64,000 nt of DNA from NCBI GenBank assembly GCA_902790625.1, contig CADASP010000002.1:186001-250000 (forward strand), in the 5' to 3' direction. Shown piece after piece: positions 60,732 to 64,000 of this stretch; positions within the stretch are counted from its first letter, which is position 1; the number at the start of each line of letters is the position of its first letter. Source of the DNA: an uncultured Prevotellaceae bacterium (GTDB lineage: Bacteria; Bacteroidota; Bacteroidia; Bacteroidales; Bacteroidaceae). Under the pieces are notes generated by a model. The model was not told the DNA's origin, searched no databases, and saw nothing but the letters and a program-made list of their open reading frames with translations. The position numbers and the translations under genes were made by a program.

Positions 60732-61859
60732 ATGAGGAGGTTACTTGCCATTCTATTGGTGCTTGCCGTCGGCGGGCATTGCTCAGCACAGGGAGATGCC
60801 ACCAGCATCTTTCGCAAGTTGGGCACGCTGATCGACTCCATGTCGGTCAGCGGTGTCGACCGCCGCTACATCGATGCGCCCACGAAACCCTGGCAGCTCA
60901 TCGTGAAGGGCAACGTGAACCAAAGCAGCCTGAAGATGAACGCCACGGGCACCGTCAACGAGGTGTATTACCAAGCCAAGCCCTACCTGAAGACCGAGCC
61001 GTCGAAGTATGTAGGGCTATGGGCGGGCTACAGGGGCTATGGCCTGGGCTACACCGTGAACGTTGGGGGCGACAAAGGCAGCTATCTCACCTTTGGTGCC
61101 ACGGGTGGTGCTTACGGCCTCAACGTTCGCATCCATTCGTTCAAGAACAACCATCCGAACTTTGGGCTGGATTCCAACTTGATTCCCGAAGAGGAGAAGG
61201 AAGGCTGGATGGAGGTGCAGCTCATCGACCCCATCAAGGTGCGCACCCTCATTGCCGACGGCTATTATCTATTCAACGGCAAGCGCTTCTCCTACGCCGC
61301 AGCCTACGACCAGTCAGTGCTGCAGAAGCATTCGGCAGGCTCGCTCATGGCGGGTGCGATGTACTACTACGGTCACATCAACTATGCGTCCGACTACAAC
61401 GGCGACCTCATCTACATCATGAATGGCCTGGGCCGCGTAAAGCTGTGGCAAGGCAGCATCGGCGTGGGTTATGCCTACAACTGGGTGCCCACGCAGGGAC
61501 TGCTGGTGAGCGCCATGGCCATGCCCATGCTCACCGTTGTGAACAAAATCAAAGCCTTCGGCTATGCCACCAACGTGCCCGAGCTGGCAAAAGACCCCAG
61601 GTTCCTCAGCGAAGAGATTGACGATGAAGAGTGGGATGAATGGTTCTACAGCAACCTGCGCATCAACCCATTGGGGCAAAAGACGTTCAACAGCGGTATG
61701 ACGCTCAACATCGACGCACGTCTGTCGCTGACCTACAACTTCGGGCGATATTTCGTCAATGCCTACGGACAGTTCAACAATTTCCGCTATCAGCACAACA
61801 ACAGCCACGGCCACCTGAACGACTGGTTTGTCAACACCTCCATAGGCATCAGGCTATAA
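60732..61859 (+). CDS. DUF4421-like outer-membrane protein
   Basis: 375 residues. Signal peptide 1-19. DUF4421 features: RYIDAPTKPWQLIVKGNVNQ, YVGLWAGYRGYGLGYTVN, GAMYYYGHINYASDYN and long amphipathic strands ending FVNTSIGIRL. Probably an outer-membrane barrel of unknown function, common in Bacteroidales. It starts 21 bp after luxS and is likely cotranscribed. Confidence 0.75.
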   Translation: MRRLLAILLVLAVGGHCSAQGDATSIFRKLGTLIDSMSVSGVDRRYIDAPTKPWQLIVKGNVNQSSLKMNATGTVNEVYYQAKPYLKTEPSKYVGLWAGYRGYGLGYTVNVGGDKGSYLTFGATGGAYGLNVRIHSFKNNHPNFGLDSNLIPEEEKEGWMEVQLIDPIKVRTLIADGYYLFNGKRFSYAAAYDQSVLQKHSAGSLMAGAMYYYGHINYASDYNGDLIYIMNGLGRVKLWQGSIGVGYAYNWVPTQGLLVSAMAMPMLTVVNKIKAFGYATNVPELAKDPRFLSEEIDDEEWDEWFYSNLRINPLGQKTFNSGMTLNIDARLSLTYNFGRYFVNAYGQFNNFRYQHNNSHGHLNDWFVNTSIGIRL

Positions 61860-62144
61860 CATCATTCGCACCGTTTTTTCCCACGGCCTGGGATTTTTCT
61901 AGGCGTTGCCAAATTTACCGCCGACAAGGGAAGTGCAAAAGGATGTGAAAAGGACATTCCTGAATTCTTACAAAAAAAATTTTCATTCTAGAACAAAACA
62001 ACGCACACTTTAAGCTGTTTGAGCAAGGCGAACAATGAGGGAAAATCGACTGCCGACACCATTTTTGCACAATCACGCTGGTTTTGTGCAGGATTTTAGC
62101 CGTTTTTTAGGCCATTTTTCGTTTCTGCGGACACGCCAAAAAAG

Positions 62145-62185
62145 AAAAAGTCAACGTCATTTTTTTGGGGGGCGTTGACTTTTTT
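62145..62185. repeat. Paired AAAAAGTCAACG boxes forming a hairpin
   Basis: AAAAAGTCAACGTC (62,145-62,158) and GGCGTTGACTTTTTT (62,171-62,185) are inverted copies of the box seen at 9,529-9,584 and 28,243. The hairpin has a T run on each strand, so it may terminate transcription in either direction. Confidence 0.7.
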
Positions 62186-62562
62186 GAGCCAATCATGGCT
62201 TTTTATCGCCAAAACGAACCTATACCACTGAAAACCAGAGGCTTGCCAAAGCCCCTCAAAACTCGCTTATTTTCGGCCAATTATTTTTTTGTTGAAAACA
62301 AGCGAGTTTTGAAGGCCTTCGGCTGTTTTAAGGCACCTTCCGCCTTAACAATTTTTATTTGTTTTTACTAATGAATGTTTAATCCTTCCTCTCCCATTGA
62401 ACTTCTTTATACACATCTCATCGAGTGTCCACCGCCGCCCTCCCAAAAGGCAAAAACGTGTTCTTGTACCGACATTATCTTTGTTCTCTTCCGTCGCAAC
62501 ATCACGTTCGACGGGCAAGGATGATTTAAAAAGAACAAAAGCTCTCAACCTAAGTTGAGACT

Positions 62563-62603
62563 TTCACCCTCGGCAACCGATTTTCGGGTTCGCCGAGGGT
62601 GAA
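62563..62603. terminator. Hairpin TTCACCCTCGGC ... GCCGAGGGTGAA
   Basis: 12-bp perfect outer stem plus four more pairs with one bulge; an ATTATTGTGG tail follows. Candidate terminator or RNA element in the hairpin-rich gap. Confidence 0.5.
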
Positions 62604-62653
62604 TTATTGTGGTTATTTGGGACAGATAAGAACCTAATCAGAATCTAAGAAGA

Positions 62654-62684
62654 GTAGCGGCGTTCAACTCCAGAACGCCGCTAC
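62654..62684. terminator. Perfect 12-bp hairpin GTAGCGGCGTTC
   Basis: The arms 62,654-62,665 and 62,673-62,684 are perfectly complementary around a 7-nt loop, followed by TTTCGTT. It lies 70 bp beyond the stop of the minus-strand CDF gene and could end that transcript. Confidence 0.6.
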
Positions 62685-62753
62685 TTTCGTTAGTATGGGG
62701 CTTATGTAAGGGAAAAGAGTGTTATCTTGTCAACAGATGGTGCGGAACCGCCA

Positions 62754-63656
62754 CTACCCAGCAACAGTGTTCTCCTTTACCGGCTCCATGTGCAGGGTGA
62801 CGTGCGTGTTGTCACCGAAGCGCTCTTTCAGCTTTCGCTCTATGGTGGTGGCACGCTCATGAACAGTGTTCAGCGTCAGCCGCCCGTCCATGCGCACATG
62901 GGCCTCGATGGCGATGCGGTTGCCAATGCGACGGGTGCGCAGATGGTGGGGCTGCTGCACATCGCCGAACGACAGGATGATTTGCTCAATCTCCTGCTCC
63001 GTCTCTGCTGGCAGCGAGCACTCCGTCAGCTCGTTGACGCTCGTCTTGAGCAACTCGTAGGCCACCTTCACCAGCATCAAGCCCACCACGATAGAGGCCA
63101 AGGGGTCGAGCACCGTCCAGCGCCGCCCCAGCGCAATGGCCAAGCCAATGCCCAAGGCAGCACCTATCGACGAGAGGGCGTCGCTGCGATGATGCCAGGC
63201 GTTGGCTATCATCACCTGCGACTGCAAGTCCTTGCCCCGGCGAGCCGTGTACTGATAGAGCAGCTCCTTGATGGCAATCGACAGCAAGGCGGCCCATAGC
63301 GCTATCCAGCCCGGAGCTTCAAGCTCATGGCCCTGGCACCACGACAGGAATTTCAACACGCCCGACACCACGATGCCCGTGGCAGCGGCAATGAGCGCCA
63401 GGCCAATGAGAAACGAGGCGATGGTCTCGAACTTGCCGTGCCCATAGTCGTGCGACTGGTCTTGAGGCTTGGCGCTGATGCTTACAAACACCAGCACCAG
63501 GATGTCGGTCACGAAGTCGGAGAGCGAGTGCACGGCATCGGCAATCATGGCCGAGCTGTTGCCCAGTATGCCAGCGATAAACTTGAAGGTCAGCAGTGCC
63601 GCATTGCCCGCACTGCCCACCAGCGTCACCTTGTATATTTCTTTCTCCCGGTTCAT
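62754..63656 (-). CDS. Cation diffusion facilitator family metal transporter
   Basis: 300 residues from ATG at 63,656 (MNREKEIYKVTLVGSAGN); the longer ORF start lies in the regulator gene. Six membrane segments. Metal-site motifs: DAVHSLSD (40-47), HDYGHGKFE (69-77) and ANAWHHRSDALSS in TM5. A soluble C-terminal domain follows (HHLRTRRIGNRIAIEAHVRM). Exports divalent metals such as zinc or iron in exchange for protons. It starts 17 bp after the AraC-type gene, likely the same operon. Confidence 0.93.
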   Translation of the reverse strand: MNREKEIYKVTLVGSAGNAALLTFKFIAGILGNSSAMIADAVHSLSDFVTDILVLVFVSISAKPQDQSHDYGHGKFETIASFLIGLALIAAATGIVVSGVLKFLSWCQGHELEAPGWIALWAALLSIAIKELLYQYTARRGKDLQSQVMIANAWHHRSDALSSIGAALGIGLAIALGRRWTVLDPLASIVVGLMLVKVAYELLKTSVNELTECSLPAETEQEIEQIILSFGDVQQPHHLRTRRIGNRIAIEAHVRMDGRLTLNTVHERATTIERKLKERFGDNTHVTLHMEPVKENTVAG

Positions 63657-63672
63657 CTGTAGGGTATGGTCA

Positions 63673-64000
63673 TCATTCCTCTTTGTTTTCCTTGTTCCTG
63701 GCCCACTGCAACGGCGTGGTGTGGTAGTAGCGGCGGAAGGCATGCGAGAAGTGGGCATTGTCAGAGAACCCTAAGCGCTCGGCCACATCGGCGATGGTCA
63801 CAGTAGGATAGTCTAATAGCATCACACATGCCTGCTCCATGCGTAGGCGCATGATATACTGTGCCGGTGGCATGCCCGTGACGGCCATCATTTTCCTTCG
63901 GAACGTCGATGGGTGCATGAAGAACTGCGCCGCCAGATGCTCCACGTCGGCCTCGCCCTTTGGCATCAGCTCGGCGATGAAGCCATCCACTTTCTTCAGG
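63673..64000 (-). CDS. AraC-type HTH regulator, C-terminal part (cut by window edge)
   Basis: The frame is open to the right edge (codons LKK precede the GTG at 63,990), so this is the C-terminal end of a longer protein. A double helix-turn-helix of AraC type: VEHLAAQFFMHPSTFRRKM, PPAQYIMRLRMEQACVMLLD, TIADVAERLGFSDNAHFSHA. The visible part would fit either a stand-alone regulator or the output domain of a hybrid two-component system. It may control the CDF gene next to it. Confidence 0.85.
   Translation of the reverse strand, partial: LKKVDGFIAELMPKGEADVEHLAAQFFMHPSTFRRKMMAVTGMPPAQYIMRLRMEQACVMLLDYPTVTIADVAERLGFSDNAHFSHAFRRYYHTTPLQWARNKENKEE

Larger units (their letters stand above)
61860..62753. 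other. Hairpin-rich 0.9-kb gene-free region
   Basis: No supported ORF. Stem-loops: paired AAAAAGTCAACG boxes (62,145-62,185), CTCAAAACTCGCTT arms (62,254-62,274 with 62,294-62,315), CTCAACCTAAGTTGAG (62,543-62,558), TTCACCCTCGGC arms (62,563-62,603) and GTAGCGGCGTTC arms (62,654-62,684). It separates the DUF4421 gene from the convergent CDF gene; it may hold terminators or a small RNA. Confidence 0.65.

Overview
The window reads as a chromosomal segment of a Bacteroidales bacterium, most likely a Prevotellaceae member. Evidence: a SusC/SusD pair, Bacteroidetes-type promoters (TTTG or TTG about 20 bp upstream of TAnnTTTG), a UpxY/NusG-type antiterminator paralogue, a DUF4280 PAAR-like protein, imelysin and DUF4421 proteins, and secreted proteins with a YDLxG-type C-terminal tail. 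No rRNA, tRNA or CRISPR array was found.

Region 1 (1-28,033, all minus strand) is one long gene cluster, probably a single operon read from right to left. It starts with a NusG-like gene and continues with type VI secretion (T6SS) core genes: ClpV/TssH, TssB, TssC, Hcp/TssD, a giant Hcp fusion with about 1,000 residues of 11-residue helical repeats, VgrG and a PAAR-like spike protein. Next come two accessory genes, a putative effector and a putative DUF2931-like immunity protein. Then follows a complete-looking ubiquitin-like conjugation set: a YukD-like Ubl ending in Gly, an E2 with HPN and an active-site Cys, two secreted/membrane proteins, a membrane-anchored JAMM isopeptidase, a membrane vWA-RING-FHA protein (candidate E3) and an E1. 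The visible part ends with TssG-like and partial TssK-like baseplate genes. TssE and TssF are not visible and may lie beyond the left edge; no TssJ/L/M is present, as expected for the Bacteroidetes subtype (T6SS-iii). The E3 and peptidase candidates are inner-membrane proteins encoded where trans-envelope complex genes would be expected. My working hypothesis is that this T6SS uses Ubl conjugation to build, anchor, recycle or arm its apparatus. This is the most unusual content of the window.

Region 2 (28,692-41,209) is mostly housekeeping: a DUF349 protein, a CAP-domain lipoprotein, an aldose epimerase, RibD, RNase H, ArgS, SecG, a TPR-like protein, LptE, a sigma-54 activator and the CcsBA cytochrome c synthase. 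Region 3 (41,275-46,113) is a porin, imelysin and di-heme oxidoreductase group next to CcsBA, probably for iron or redox work in the envelope.

Region 4 (46,114-47,491) is a gene-free, repeat-rich strip. Region 5 (47,492-57,348) is a small polysaccharide utilisation locus: SusC, SusD, a SusE-position DUF4957/DUF5123-like lipoprotein, a convergent GH127-type enzyme and a small secreted protein, with a decayed ATPase fragment between. Region 6 (57,596-64,000) holds an outer-membrane barrel protein, an Agp-like acid phosphatase, LuxS, a DUF4421 protein, a hairpin-rich 0.9-kb gap, a CDF metal exporter and a partial AraC-type regulator.

Intergenic DNA carries several dispersed repeat families: AAAAAGTCAACGCC boxes, GGCAGCGGCCGCTGCC elements, 63-bp tandem repeats, and short CTCCTAA or CACTCACC type repeats.
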